Below, piece by piece: positions 34,446-42,988 of a stretch of 64,000 bases of DNA. Each line of letters begins with the position of its first letter. The first letter of the stretch is position 1. Location: contig CAXXKX010000004.1 in NCBI GenBank assembly GCA_963676655.2, positions 558,001 through 622,000 of the forward strand. Reading direction: 5' to 3'. Both the position numbers and the translations under genes were made by a program. Below the pieces are notes generated by a model. The model was not told where the DNA came from, made no database searches, and worked only from the letters and a program-made list of their open reading frames with translations. This DNA comes from G963676655 sp963676655. GTDB taxonomy: Bacteria > Verrucomicrobiota > Lentisphaeria > Victivallales > Victivallaceae.

Positions 34446-35243
34446 TTACTTTCTTCTAGCTGGATTCCCCAACTTCAGATCCAACTCATCATTTATTGTT
34501 CTTGCCCGGTTATGCTTATCATCGAATTTCAATGTATGACTAGTAGTGACTCCTCTCTTTACTATTGAATTTTGCAGGCTGTCAAACGCTTTAAATTCGT
34601 TAATCAGTTTTGTCGTATAGTCCCCGACAACTTTGGCTGCTTTTGCGGAATTTTCGGCGACGGAAAAGATGAAGTCGCAATAATCCGATGCTCCGGGCGG
34701 TAGTTTTCCGGTAATTTCTTTCATAACCGAACTGGCGGAAGCAAAGCCTTGAGCGATGTTATTGTAGTAAGTGACGTAAGTGCCGGGCGAGGATAGTTTT
34801 TTCTGTTCCATGCGCAGTTTTTCAATATCGGCGAACGCGCCGGACAGCTTGCATATTTTATCGTAAGCATCCACGACCATGCGGCACTTCGGTACTACCG
34901 CTTTGATATAAGCGTTAGCCTTCCTGGTTTTGTCCAGTGCTTTTTTGATTAAAGATTTATCATTGAGAAATACCTTGATTTCCCGTTCGGACACAGCTTT
35001 TTTTATTCTCAGTTTTCCGGTACTGATAAAAACTTTCCGGTACAACTTTTCCGCGTTGCCGATGTTGCCGCGATTTACGTCCATTTCCATCTGCTTCAGA
35101 CTGGCCTCGGTTTTTATCAAAGCTTTTTCTGCTTCCTGAGCATAATTCATACCCTCCATGACCAGCTTCCGGTGTTTAGGATCAGTAAATTCTTTGACGA
35201 TGGCGATAATCTTTTGTTTACTTTTTTCTTTTTCAGTACTCAT
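34446..35243 (-). CDS. Helical core protein of unknown function, intact copy (cassette 1)
   Basis: I do not recognise this 265-residue protein. It has no signal peptide or membrane helix, is rich in Lys, Glu and Ala, and is almost entirely helical. The order is a charged N-terminal helix (MSTEKEKSKQKIIAIVKEF), a coiled-coil-like stretch (about residues 30-55), a block with NRGNIGNAEKLYRKVF and SEREIKVFLNDKSLIKK (55-95), a block with CRMVVDAYDKICKLSGAFADIEKLRMEQKKLSS (~105-145) and a Gly/Ala-rich helix pair (YNNIAQGFASASSVMKEITGKLPPGASDYCDF, ~150-185). A basic tail follows. The central 170 residues are kept in the duplicate at 32999 and the fragment at 31875. AGGAG lies 11 bases before the ATG. 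Confidence 0.75.
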   Translation of the reverse strand: MSTEKEKSKQKIIAIVKEFTDPKHRKLVMEGMNYAQEAEKALIKTEASLKQMEMDVNRGNIGNAEKLYRKVFISTGKLRIKKAVSEREIKVFLNDKSLIKKALDKTRKANAYIKAVVPKCRMVVDAYDKICKLSGAFADIEKLRMEQKKLSSPGTYVTYYNNIAQGFASASSVMKEITGKLPPGASDYCDFIFSVAENSAKAAKVVGDYTTKLINEFKAFDSLQNSIVKRGVTTSHTLKFDDKHNRARTINDELDLKLGNPARRK

Positions 35244-35577
35244 AATGAACTTTTCTCCTATTGTTTATTGCACATCAAATCTCATATCTGATGCTTATAC
35301 AATAAAGAAAAGTTGTCAACCACTAATCTCAAAAAAGGGAAAGGTTATAGTAAACTGAATGACTTGTGGATTGATAAATAATGCATCACTTGATTTTTAA
35401 TAATTTCTTAAGTAATTATACTGTATTTATTTATGATATTTCAATAGTCGTTCTGTCTGATTATATAATATATAGACAGCCTGCGATCTAAAGAAAAAAT
35501 CCAGTGAAGCTCATGATGCCGCTATGGGTAAAAAAATGTAGACTGCAGATCCGCGATAAAAAATACTTTACGTATTT
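35244..35577. other. AT-rich intergenic stretch upstream of the core gene
   Basis: A TTGACA box (minus strand, from TGTCAA at 35316-35321) stands about 75 bp before the core gene with TATAAG only 14 bp further, a poor spacing. AAAAATAC/GTATTTTT (35559-35566, 35572-35579) forms an AT-only hairpin at the 3' end of the glycosylase gene, a weak terminator at best. No gene is recognised. Confidence 0.4.
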
Positions 35578-36063
35578 TTACTTCACCTGTTGCCATTGAG
35601 CCCATTTTTGTTCCCGGGAAATTGAGGCGTTGGCGGGGCTGGTTGACGGCAGAGAGAGATAATTCAGTTCAGGCAGCCGCATATCTTTCGTATGCTTTCT
35701 AAAGAGATTCTCCGCAGCGCGGCCGTTGAAAAAAACTGTTTTGACACCGGGATACTGCTTGAAAAGCGACTCGAAATCATTGGGAACAACATCGCGAATA
35801 TTCGAATCAAGACTGCCGGGCCTGATGCAGCTTCCGGCTGAATCCCATAGCGCCACGCCGTGTTCCAGCAGTTTGATAAGACGCGTTTCATACGGTAAAT
35901 CAGCTTGAAAATTAAAAAGTTCCGCCATGAACGGCCAGAACAGGTTGCGGGGATGCGCGTAATACTGCTGCTGGTTTAATGATTCCACCCCCGGCATGGA
36001 GCCCAGGATTATCCGGTTGCAGCGGTTGTCGATGTTAGGCGGAAAGGATATAATGCGCGACAT
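35578..36063 (-). CDS. DNA-deoxyinosine glycosylase (UDG superfamily, family 6-like)
   Basis: This 161-residue protein belongs to the uracil-DNA glycosylase superfamily. The N-terminal motif GSMPGVESLNQQQYYAHPRNLFW and the C-terminal LPSTSPAN are those of family 6, which removes hypoxanthine (deaminated adenine) from DNA and starts base excision repair. The residues G-S-M-P-G replace the G-Q-D-P-Y of family 1. The start is ATG 36063, two bases after the YraN stop, so it is translated from the same message as yraN and the YeeE/YedE genes. Confidence 0.9.
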   Translation of the reverse strand: MSRIISFPPNIDNRCNRIILGSMPGVESLNQQQYYAHPRNLFWPFMAELFNFQADLPYETRLIKLLEHGVALWDSAGSCIRPGSLDSNIRDVVPNDFESLFKQYPGVKTVFFNGRAAENLFRKHTKDMRLPELNYLSLPSTSPANASISREQKWAQWQQVK

Positions 36064-36065
36064 AA

Positions 36066-36494
36066 TCAATAATCAATCAATGAGCGTTTATGAGTTCTTT
36101 GGTCCGAGGGACTGAACGCGCTGCGCCAATGCCGGATGCTTTTTGGCCCGAAACGATCGGCGATAACTTCAATAAGATCGTAACGGCAGAGGCAGGATGG
36201 CGAATCGATTTCAGAAAGATAGTAACGCGAAGCCCGGATTATACGTTTTTTTTGTCGTGAAGAAAGGTTGTCGCCGGGATTTTCTCCCGGCTGCAAGTGT
36301 CCGCGCCGGGTCTTGACTTCGACGAAAACCAGAGTTTCCCCATCACGGACGACAATATCGATTTCACCGGCGGAACAACGATAATTACGACAGAGGAGCC
36401 GGCAGCGCTCGGCTTTCAGGATTTTGACGGCGTATTTTTCCCCGGCGTTGCCCAGCCTGATATGAGCGGCTTTGGCGGCGCGGGTGATTTTCAT
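36066..36494 (-). CDS. YraN/UPF0102 family endonuclease-like protein
   Basis: YraN proteins have a small restriction-endonuclease-like fold of unknown role, possibly in DNA repair or recombination. The 142-residue chain has GNAGEKYAVKIL (the GE-x-A motif), CRNYRCSAGEIDIVV (catalytic E-I-D) and LVFVEVKTR (E-V-K), the complete PD-(D/E)XK-like set. The start is ATG 36494, overlapping the stop of the YeeE-type gene (ATGA); the longer frame upstream lies inside that gene and is rejected. Confidence 0.92.
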   Translation of the reverse strand: MKITRAAKAAHIRLGNAGEKYAVKILKAERCRLLCRNYRCSAGEIDIVVRDGETLVFVEVKTRRGHLQPGENPGDNLSSRQKKRIIRASRYYLSEIDSPSCLCRYDLIEVIADRFGPKSIRHWRSAFSPSDQRTHKRSLIDY

Positions 36495-37069
36495 GACTCG
36501 CCGCCTTCGTTGCGGCAGAGCGCGAAATGAATAATTCCGGCCATAACCAGCATCAATCCCGAAATCCATAAAGCAAAGTTGTTGACGGCGAAAAATTCCG
36601 AGAAATCATCATGATACGGCAGGGAGCGTCCCCAGGAGTAGATAGTTTCGGAAAAGAATCCTGAAACAACATGGATAGCCGGATAGGCCAGAACCATCCC
36701 GATAATTACCCAGATGGCGTGAATGCGCCCGGCGGCCAGCGACGCGGTTGCGGTCAATGGAATTTTGCCGCACAGAGCCAGGCCGGTGCCGCAAAATATT
36801 CCGCCCAGAATCGATGGCCAGAGATAACTTTCACGGACGTGAGGAGTGATCAGCTGCCAGTTCCTGCCGAGATGAAAGAACAGAACACCAAACCCGAGTG
36901 CGAACAGCAAGGTCTTAAGGATGCGTCCGTCTTTCAGGCGCAGGGCCTTGACGCAGGTAGAGCGCCAGGTCGTGTCGGATTTGACCAGAATGAAACCGAC
37001 GAACATGCCGACGATGATTGCCACCGCCAGTTTGTAGTTTCCTGTCAATTCTATTGCTGCTAAAATCAT
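36491..37069 (-). CDS. YeeE/YedE-family transporter subunit (second half)
   Basis: A 192-residue inner-membrane protein with about five helices and the conserved Cys signature GTGLALCGKIPLTATASLAAGRIHAIW, as found in half-size YeeE/YedE proteins, which take up thiosulfate or other reduced sulfur species. Its partner half is encoded at 37220-37729, 150 bp upstream in transcription order. Split pairs of this family are known, so this need not be a broken gene. The ATG of yraN overlaps its stop. Confidence 0.85.
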   Translation of the reverse strand: MILAAIELTGNYKLAVAIIVGMFVGFILVKSDTTWRSTCVKALRLKDGRILKTLLFALGFGVLFFHLGRNWQLITPHVRESYLWPSILGGIFCGTGLALCGKIPLTATASLAAGRIHAIWVIIGMVLAYPAIHVVSGFFSETIYSWGRSLPYHDDFSEFFAVNNFALWISGLMLVMAGIIHFALCRNEGGES

Positions 37070-37219
37070 TGTTCTTTATCTTTATTTAAGCTTTGAATCC
37101 TGATTCCAATGGATAAGTAAACTGATTCGAAAGGTCCATCCTGTGCAGAATTTTTTTGCTCAGGAATAAACTTGTAAATTCCTTCATAGTTGGATACTGG
37201 ATATTGAATGTTGGATATT

Positions 37220-37729
37220 TTATTCATCTTCTTCTCCGCCGCCGTCGGAACCGCGTTCCCATAGTACTGAAATGAACATGCCGACAATAAAAGTTACGAA
37301 CAGGAATATCCAGGCGCCGGTTGACAACTGCATGGCGGAAGCGAACTGTCCGAAGAACGATTCGCCGCACAATTGCAGGCCGATCATGACCAGAAAGCCG
37401 CCGCCCAGACCACAAACAATGGTCTGCCAGGTGGCGTTCATAAATGATGAACTGCCTTTCTGGTTGAAACTCAGTTTCCAACCGCCGCTGATCAGCGCGG
37501 AGGCCAGCGCGCCGACAAAGATGCCTCCGAGGAAGCCAAGCTGCCACCCCAGTTCAGGGGGGGATTCCAGACTTCTTTCGGCGAAAATCTCGCGGCAATA
37601 ATTGGAGAAAACCAGCATGCCGTCAGACATCCCGACCGTGTCATTGAACAAATAGAGCATCAGCATGACAAAGAATGCCAGCATTGCTCCATTGACTGAC
37701 GGCGGCCATTTGCCTGACAGCAGCTTCAT
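37220..37729 (-). CDS. YeeE/YedE-family transporter subunit (first half)
   Basis: A 169-residue membrane protein with four to five helices, the segment GGFLVMIGLQLCGESFFGQFA (the Cys motif matching LALCGK of the partner) and an acidic C-terminus (GSDGGGEEDE). With 36491-37069 it would make a complete sulfur-compound channel. The two genes are separated by 150 bp that contain several repeats of the TTGGATA/TGGATAT type. It lies 84 bp from the end of fucI. Confidence 0.85.
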   Translation of the reverse strand: MKLLSGKWPPSVNGAMLAFFVMLMLYLFNDTVGMSDGMLVFSNYCREIFAERSLESPPELGWQLGFLGGIFVGALASALISGGWKLSFNQKGSSSFMNATWQTIVCGLGGGFLVMIGLQLCGESFFGQFASAMQLSTGAWIFLFVTFIVGMFISVLWERGSDGGGEEDE

Positions 37730-37813
37730 ATTAACTCCAAATTTATTTTACCGCGAAAACCATGAAGAAGATTGTATCTTTCGTGATTCTCGCGGTTACA
37801 TATTATATTTTTC

Positions 37814-39625
37814 TCAGCCGTAAATCGGGCCGAAGTTTTCACACGCACGGTAATCGGAACCTTCTTTGTCCATACCGAATGCACCCCATGAGCTTGGACG
37901 GAAAATATTTTCTTCCGGAACATTGTGCATGCAAACCGGGATGCGCAGCATTGAAGCCAGCGCGATCAGGTCGGCGCCAATATGACCATAGCTGAACGCA
38001 CCGTGATTGGCGCCCCAGTTGGCCATGACGCTGTACACGTCACAGAACGGGCCTTCGCCGGTCAAACGCGGAGCGAACCAGGTGGTCGGCCAAGTGCGGT
38101 TGGTGCGGTCGTCCAGAGTCTTGTGAACATCGGCCGGCAGATCGACAGTAACGCCTTCGGCAATCTGGAGAACCGGGCCAAGGCCTTTGACCAGATTGAT
38201 TCGGGACATGGTAATCGGCATGCCGCCGCGGGTTTTGAAACGTGATGAGTAACCGCCGCCGCGGAAGTAACCGACATCAGCCGGACACCATTCAACCTGA
38301 TCAAGACATTTTCCGGCCTCTTCAGCGGATATTTCCCAGAATTTTTTCATCGCCGGAGTGCCGTCGATTTCCTGTTCGCCGGTGGCGTCAGCACAAGTTG
38401 CGCCGGAGTTGATAAGGTGGATGATTCCGTTGGCGGCATCGCCTTCGGGAGCCCAGCCGGTAACCCGTTGAATTGCATCGGGGCTCCAGTAGGTCCGGAC
38501 GTCGGAGAAGCCCTGGGCAGTCTGGGTCAGCAGATTACCGAACAGCATGGCAACGCCGTTCAAAGCATCGTTTTCAGTGGCGAAGACGTAAGGCTGACGG
38601 ATGCCGCCCCAGTCGAATGATGAGTTCAGGATGGTTTCCATGAAGTCGCCGTTCGGCATGTGGTCGGTCCACTGGCGCTGGCCCTGGAAGCCGCCGCAGA
38701 TGGCGTTGTGGCCGAGGGATTCTTCCGGGAACCCGGCGGCTTTCAGTTTCGGATTGCCGACCATCAGGTCGCGGGCGATCATGGTCATTTTTACGACATA
38801 TTCCCAGTCGGCGTCTTTTGCTTCGCGGGATTTCTGGATTTCAGACGCATTGTCATCGAAACCTTCGATGCAGTTTTCTTTGGTCCAGGCAATAGCTTTT
38901 TCGTATTCTTCTTTATCGTAGATACCTTCGATCACGCGGCGGTTGATTTCGCATGAGTCAACCTGTTCGCAGCGCATGCCGAGGTATTCTTCAAAGAAAT
39001 CGGGATCGACGATCGATCCGGCAATCCCCATGGAGACGCTGCCGATCGACAAATATGATTTACCGCGCATCGCAGCAACCGCGAGACCGGCACGACAGAA
39101 ACGCAGCATTTTTTCTTGAACGTCTTCCGGAATGGAAGTATCGCCGGCGTCCTGAACGTCACGACCGTAAATACCAAAGGCAGGCAGACCTTTCTGGGTA
39201 TGTGCGGCAAGAACGGCGGCCAGGTAGACGGCTCCGGGGCGTTCGGTCCCATTGAAACCCCAAACCGCTTTCGGGACATACGGGTCCATATCCATGGTTT
39301 CTGAACCGTAGCACCAGCAGGGAGTTACGGTCAGGGATACTCCAACGCCTTCGCTGGCGAATTTATCGGCGCACATCGCGGCTTCGGCTACGCCGCCGAT
39401 GCAGGTGTCGGCAATAACGCACTCAACCGGCATGCCGTTGGGATGTTTCAGATTGGCAGAGATGAACGCGGCAGCAGATTTTGCCATGTTCATGGTCTGG
39501 TCTTCGAGTGATTCGCGAACCCCGTTGCAACGTCCGTCAATTGTCGGGCGGATACCGATTTTCGGAAGTTTTCCGCGCAGGCGATTTTGCAGCGGCAGTT
39601 GTTTCAGACTATTAAGATTAGCCAT
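37814..39625 (-). CDS. fucI: L-fucose isomerase
   Basis: FucI converts L-fucose to L-fuculose in the cytosol, the first step of fucose use. The 603-residue chain matches the family in length (E. coli 591) and sequence: PKIGIRPTIDGRCNGVRESLE at the start, DTCIGGVAEAA, GSETMDMDP, and the conserved metal-site regions around WKFEGD-like KDADWEYVVKMTMIARDLMVGN and GFQGQRQWTDHMPNGDFMETILNSSFDW. The start is ATG 39625 behind AGGAG. It is divergent from the GntR-type regulator at 39829 (203-bp gap). It pairs functionally with the GH29 fucosidase at 48873-50120; fuculokinase and aldolase are not in the window. Confidence 0.96.
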   Translation of the reverse strand: MANLNSLKQLPLQNRLRGKLPKIGIRPTIDGRCNGVRESLEDQTMNMAKSAAAFISANLKHPNGMPVECVIADTCIGGVAEAAMCADKFASEGVGVSLTVTPCWCYGSETMDMDPYVPKAVWGFNGTERPGAVYLAAVLAAHTQKGLPAFGIYGRDVQDAGDTSIPEDVQEKMLRFCRAGLAVAAMRGKSYLSIGSVSMGIAGSIVDPDFFEEYLGMRCEQVDSCEINRRVIEGIYDKEEYEKAIAWTKENCIEGFDDNASEIQKSREAKDADWEYVVKMTMIARDLMVGNPKLKAAGFPEESLGHNAICGGFQGQRQWTDHMPNGDFMETILNSSFDWGGIRQPYVFATENDALNGVAMLFGNLLTQTAQGFSDVRTYWSPDAIQRVTGWAPEGDAANGIIHLINSGATCADATGEQEIDGTPAMKKFWEISAEEAGKCLDQVEWCPADVGYFRGGGYSSRFKTRGGMPITMSRINLVKGLGPVLQIAEGVTVDLPADVHKTLDDRTNRTWPTTWFAPRLTGEGPFCDVYSVMANWGANHGAFSYGHIGADLIALASMLRIPVCMHNVPEENIFRPSSWGAFGMDKEGSDYRACENFGPIYG

Positions 39626-39756
39626 TTGATTCTCCTTTTTTGTGTAAAGTTTTTCGAACCCTGTTTATAATGTATGAGAATCTAACAAAATACCACATCA
39701 CCGGATAAAATTCAAAGTATTATGAAAAGATTATTGACTTTTTTTGAATGGAAGTG

Positions 39757-39785
39757 TTGACTTTTTTGATATTATCATATATAAT
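39757..39785 (+). promoter_or_regulatory. Promoter of the second GntR-type regulator
   Basis: TTGACT, 17 bp, TATAAT: one mismatch to the sigma70 consensus. Confidence 0.75.
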
Positions 39786-39789
39786 TAAA

Positions 39790-39812
39790 ATACATGATTT
39801 AATAACATGTAT
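39790..39812. promoter_or_regulatory. Operator candidate in front of the second GntR-type regulator
   Basis: ATACATG (39790-39796) and CATGTAT (39806-39812) form a perfect 7+7-bp palindrome with a 9-bp AT spacer. It starts four bases after the -10 box, where binding would repress the regulator's own promoter. It also lies in the gap shared with fucI. Confidence 0.65.
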
Positions 39813-39828
39813 CGAAAATAGGTGAAGC

Positions 39829-40908
39829 ATGAGTGAAATTGAGATACCGGTAAAGCGTGGACGCAAAGTTGTCTACGGAAAACTGCAGAAAGACCTGAGA
39901 CGGCAGATTGAAGCAATGGAACTGCCGCCGGGGTCAATGCTTCCATCTGAAGCGATATTGTGTAAACAGTACCGGATCAGCCGTACCGCTGTCCGCAGGG
40001 CGTTGGGGAATCTGGAAGATCACGGTCTGATCCATAAGCAGCCCGGACGCGGAACCTTTGTTAACAGCGCTGATGGAACCGGGGAGTCATCCCGGAATAA
40101 AAAAATTCATACGATAGGGATCAACTTTAACAGAACGCCGGATAACCCGTTTTTTACCGCTCTGGTTAATAATCTGGAACCGATATGCTCCTCCCGTAAA
40201 CTAAGGATCGCGTTAATTGGCGAACAGGTGATGGACTCTTTAGCTGATGGAATGTGTGACGCGGCGATTTTGGCCGGATGTGTGCATTATGATTATTACC
40301 AGTTGGCAATCAAGCTGAATGAGTCTGGCGTTCATCCGATCCTGTTTAACCGGGCTCCTGCTGATCCCCGGCTGGCTTATGTCTCAACGGATTACAAATC
40401 AGGTGATGCGCTATGTTCCAGCTGGTTTATTAAAAATCACTGTAAAAGAATTTTACTGATTACAACTTCTTCTGGAGTACCGTCTCTGACCAATAACCGG
40501 TCCGACGCCTTTAAACAGATAGAAATCGATGAAGGTATAAAAGTTGAAAATTTGGTTGTTGAAGCCAATCAGGGACCTCTATATTATGAGGATATCATAT
40601 ACAAGAATATCAGTATGTCCGAATATGACGGGGTATACCTGTGCAGCGGCACCCTGACAATGCCGATGCTCTGGACCCTGCGGCGGCAGAAGATGGCCCC
40701 CGAAGTCGCTCCGAAAATATTGATCGACTCCGCCGATATCATCATAACTCCGGAAGCGCCGTATAATATAGCGTATATTCAAATGCCGTTTGAGCGGATG
40801 CTGACCGACGCGGTACAATATTTGCATGCCAGAATTGAGAATCCACAGGATACTCCGGTTTTGAAAAAAATGTATAAAGAAAAAATTATTGAGCATATCT
40901 CCGTTTAA
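39829..40908 (+). CDS. GntR-HTH/LacI-type-sensor hybrid transcriptional regulator
   Basis: The 359-residue protein has a GntR winged helix (about residues 10-78: MLPSEAILCKQYRISRTAVRRALGNLEDHGLIHKQPGRGTF) and a LacI-like sensor (about 90-355: TIGINFNRTPDNPFFTALV, YVSTDYKSGDALC). It lies 27 bp before a pseudopilin gene, followed by an esterase and two BNR proteins on the same strand. It is also divergent from fucI, which it may control. The sensed ligand is unknown; fucose or a fucosylated sugar is a reasonable guess. Confidence 0.92.
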   Translation: MSEIEIPVKRGRKVVYGKLQKDLRRQIEAMELPPGSMLPSEAILCKQYRISRTAVRRALGNLEDHGLIHKQPGRGTFVNSADGTGESSRNKKIHTIGINFNRTPDNPFFTALVNNLEPICSSRKLRIALIGEQVMDSLADGMCDAAILAGCVHYDYYQLAIKLNESGVHPILFNRAPADPRLAYVSTDYKSGDALCSSWFIKNHCKRILLITTSSGVPSLTNNRSDAFKQIEIDEGIKVENLVVEANQGPLYYEDIIYKNISMSEYDGVYLCSGTLTMPMLWTLRRQKMAPEVAPKILIDSADIIITPEAPYNIAYIQMPFERMLTDAVQYLHARIENPQDTPVLKKMYKEKIIEHISV

Positions 40909-40935
40909 CAAACTCAAAAATGAAAGGGATGAAAA

Positions 40936-41682
40936 ATGAAACGAATTAACCTCTTCACACTGATAGAATTGCTGGTTGTGATAGCGATTATCGCAATTCT
41001 TGCCAGTATGCTGCTCCCGGCATTGAACAAAGCCAGGATCAAGGCAAAAATGATTACCTGCGTAAACAACCTTAAACAGCTGGGGACCGGAGCGGCGCTT
41101 TATACCGGTGATTTTGATGATTACCTACCGCCGTTTGTCTATAATCCATCAAATACGGATGACCGGTATCTGTCCAATATGCAATCGACTCCCGGCGGTG
41201 TTTTCACCTATTACAACTGGGGTAAAATTCGTGGACAAGGTTATGTAACGGACTATAAAGTTTTCTTCTGTCCAACCGCCAAAGGTCGTTTTGATGTGAA
41301 GAACTATCCTCCGGCTGCCTGGGGTTGCATGGGGTATAAGATGCGGGGAATGCGTCCTTCCACTGCTGGAGAAGCCAAGGTTATGCGTTCGGTTGATGTG
41401 ACTTCCGGTACCAATGTCGGGACATACGCTAAAATCATCCACATGAACCAGCGGGCGGTTTTGTCTGACCTGTGCAATACAGCTGCGTCATTGGATTATG
41501 GATATGGCATTGGCGGCATTAATACAACTCACGCACCGGAAGGTTTGAACGTGCTATATGGCAACGGCTCAGTTAAGACGGACCGGAGCAAAACCTGGTA
41601 CATGCATCTTAACAGTCAGTGGCCGTGGTGGAAGATCGTTGCTACTTCACAGGGCGGTTGGGACCGCAAATCATTTTATTGA
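40936..41682 (+). CDS. Type II secretion-like pseudopilin
   Basis: The 248-residue protein begins almost directly with the class III signal (MKRINLFTLIELLVV), with Leu in place of Gly before the cleavage site and Glu+5 kept. LLPALNKARIKAKM follows, then a globular domain of about 200 residues with a Tyr/Gly-rich core. Near the end THAPEGLNVLYGNGSV is a degenerate H-x9-DG signature. It has AAGGGATG as ribosome site. A terminator-like hairpin lies between this gene and the esterase gene, so the pseudopilin could be made in excess over the enzymes. Confidence 0.92.
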   Translation: MKRINLFTLIELLVVIAIIAILASMLLPALNKARIKAKMITCVNNLKQLGTGAALYTGDFDDYLPPFVYNPSNTDDRYLSNMQSTPGGVFTYYNWGKIRGQGYVTDYKVFFCPTAKGRFDVKNYPPAAWGCMGYKMRGMRPSTAGEAKVMRSVDVTSGTNVGTYAKIIHMNQRAVLSDLCNTAASLDYGYGIGGINTTHAPEGLNVLYGNGSVKTDRSKTWYMHLNSQWPWWKIVATSQGGWDRKSFY

Positions 41683-41718
41683 TTCATCGTCAAAATTTGA
41701 AACTTTATTTAAATAATG

Positions 41719-41744
41719 CGTTCGCCCGTGTGGCGAACGTTTTT
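41719..41744 (+). terminator. Terminator or attenuator between pseudopilin and esterase genes
   Basis: CGTTCGCC (41719-41726) and GGCGAACG (41732-41739) form a perfect 8-bp GC-rich stem with a 5-nt loop, followed by five T. The esterase ribosome site (GAGGAGAAA) is only 6 bp further, so read-through or partial termination is expected rather than a full stop. Confidence 0.85.
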
Positions 41745-41761
41745 AACCTGAGGAGAAATTA

Positions 41762-42976
41762 GTGAAAAAAATATTACTGGCTGCGCTTTGCTGTGCGGGG
41801 GCGGCGACTTTGATTCAAGCGGCAACCGAAAAAATAGACTGGAGTAAACCCAAAGTACGTTTAATTAAATTTTCAACTGAAGGGACCTGCCCCGATCAGG
41901 TTTTGAAATTTGATTTGCTGCCAAAGGTGAAAAATCATACATGGTCGTCATATATTGTCGCGCCGTGGACGCCGAAGATTAAAGATGCGACCGGCATATC
42001 GTTTGAAGTCAAAGGCGACGGGTCAAAATATTTTGCCACAGTTTTTCTGTCTTATACCAACAATGTTTTTAACGGTTATGAAGCTTCATTTCCACTGGCA
42101 TCAAAAGACTGGAAAAAAGTATATATTCCGTTCAGTAAATTCATCCAGAATGATCTGCCCTGGGCCGTCAAGCGCAAAGTTACGGCTGAAACCCTGACCC
42201 TTGATGCCGGCAAAATCAAAGCCATCGGCTTTGGCCGGGGAAGCCAGTTTCATAAATTCTATCCGAAACAGTGTAAGTTTGAGATACGCAATATTGCGCT
42301 TGCTAAAGCAGCCGCACCCAAAGCCCCGACTGGTTTCAGTAAAGGACTGGACCGGACTATTGCCCTTATTAAAGCGAAAAAGCCGGTCACAATCCTTTTG
42401 CTGGGTGATTCGATTACCGATTTTGGCGGAAACAGAACCTATGCTTATTATTGCGGTCAGATGATCACAAAGCAATTTGGCAGCAAGGTTAATGTGGTCA
42501 ACTGCGGGATCGGCGGCCATACGGTGCGAGGCGGCTGTATTGTTCTGCCGCGGTCGCTCCGGACCATGCCGAAACCGGATTTGGTTTGTCTGCTTTACGG
42601 CGCCAATGACTGCAAAGCGGTTACGCCTCAAAGTGGCTTTGGCGCAAAGGCTTTCCAAGTGCAAATTGAGAAGTTGATTGACGAGGTTCGGGCCGGGACC
42701 GGCGGTAAAGCAGACATCCTGCTGATCAACGGAGTTCCCAGACTCGAAAAGAAGGGAAGGCTCAAGTCTTCCGGCGCGGTCGAAAAAATTGTCGACGGGG
42801 TAAAAGCCGCCGCGGCAGCGAAAGATACCGCTTATCTTGATACTCTTAATGTGTATTTGAAACTTGACCCGCAGAAAAGGATCAAGTATTATAGGGACAC
42901 CATTCACCAGCATGACGCCGGACAGCGTTTTATCGGTGACCTGATGTTCAAGGAAATATCAAATAAGCTTAAATAA
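41762..42976 (+). CDS. Secreted SGNH/GDSL-type esterase with N-terminal carbohydrate-binding-like domain
   Basis: GTG 41762 (ribosome site GAGGAGAAA) starts a signal peptide (MKKILLAALCCAGAATLIQA). Residues ~25-185 form a beta-sandwich-like domain with FEVKGDGSKYF. Residues ~200-400 are an SGNH hydrolase: block I LLLGDSIT (catalytic Ser), block II GIGGHTVRGG, block III YGANDC (oxyanion Asn) and block V DTIHQHDAG with catalytic Asp and His. Enzymes of this type remove acetyl or other acyl groups from polysaccharides. It stands behind the pseudopilin and before two BNR proteins (12-bp gap), so its substrate is probably the same glycan. Confidence 0.88.
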   Translation: MKKILLAALCCAGAATLIQAATEKIDWSKPKVRLIKFSTEGTCPDQVLKFDLLPKVKNHTWSSYIVAPWTPKIKDATGISFEVKGDGSKYFATVFLSYTNNVFNGYEASFPLASKDWKKVYIPFSKFIQNDLPWAVKRKVTAETLTLDAGKIKAIGFGRGSQFHKFYPKQCKFEIRNIALAKAAAPKAPTGFSKGLDRTIALIKAKKPVTILLLGDSITDFGGNRTYAYYCGQMITKQFGSKVNVVNCGIGGHTVRGGCIVLPRSLRTMPKPDLVCLLYGANDCKAVTPQSGFGAKAFQVQIEKLIDEVRAGTGGKADILLINGVPRLEKKGRLKSSGAVEKIVDGVKAAAAAKDTAYLDTLNVYLKLDPQKRIKYYRDTIHQHDAGQRFIGDLMFKEISNKLK

Positions 42977-42988
42977 GAGGGTTGTTCT

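Noticed and set aside
31875..35243. Classical polymorphic toxin-immunity array
   Set aside because: The constant block with changing ends is reminiscent, but the variable tails are only about 35-50 residues, no toxin motif is seen, and the partner genes face the opposite way. I keep the cassette as unexplained instead.
36491..37729. A frameshifted single YeeE/YedE gene
   Set aside because: Each half has its own start and stop with 150 bp between, and two-gene versions of this family are known.
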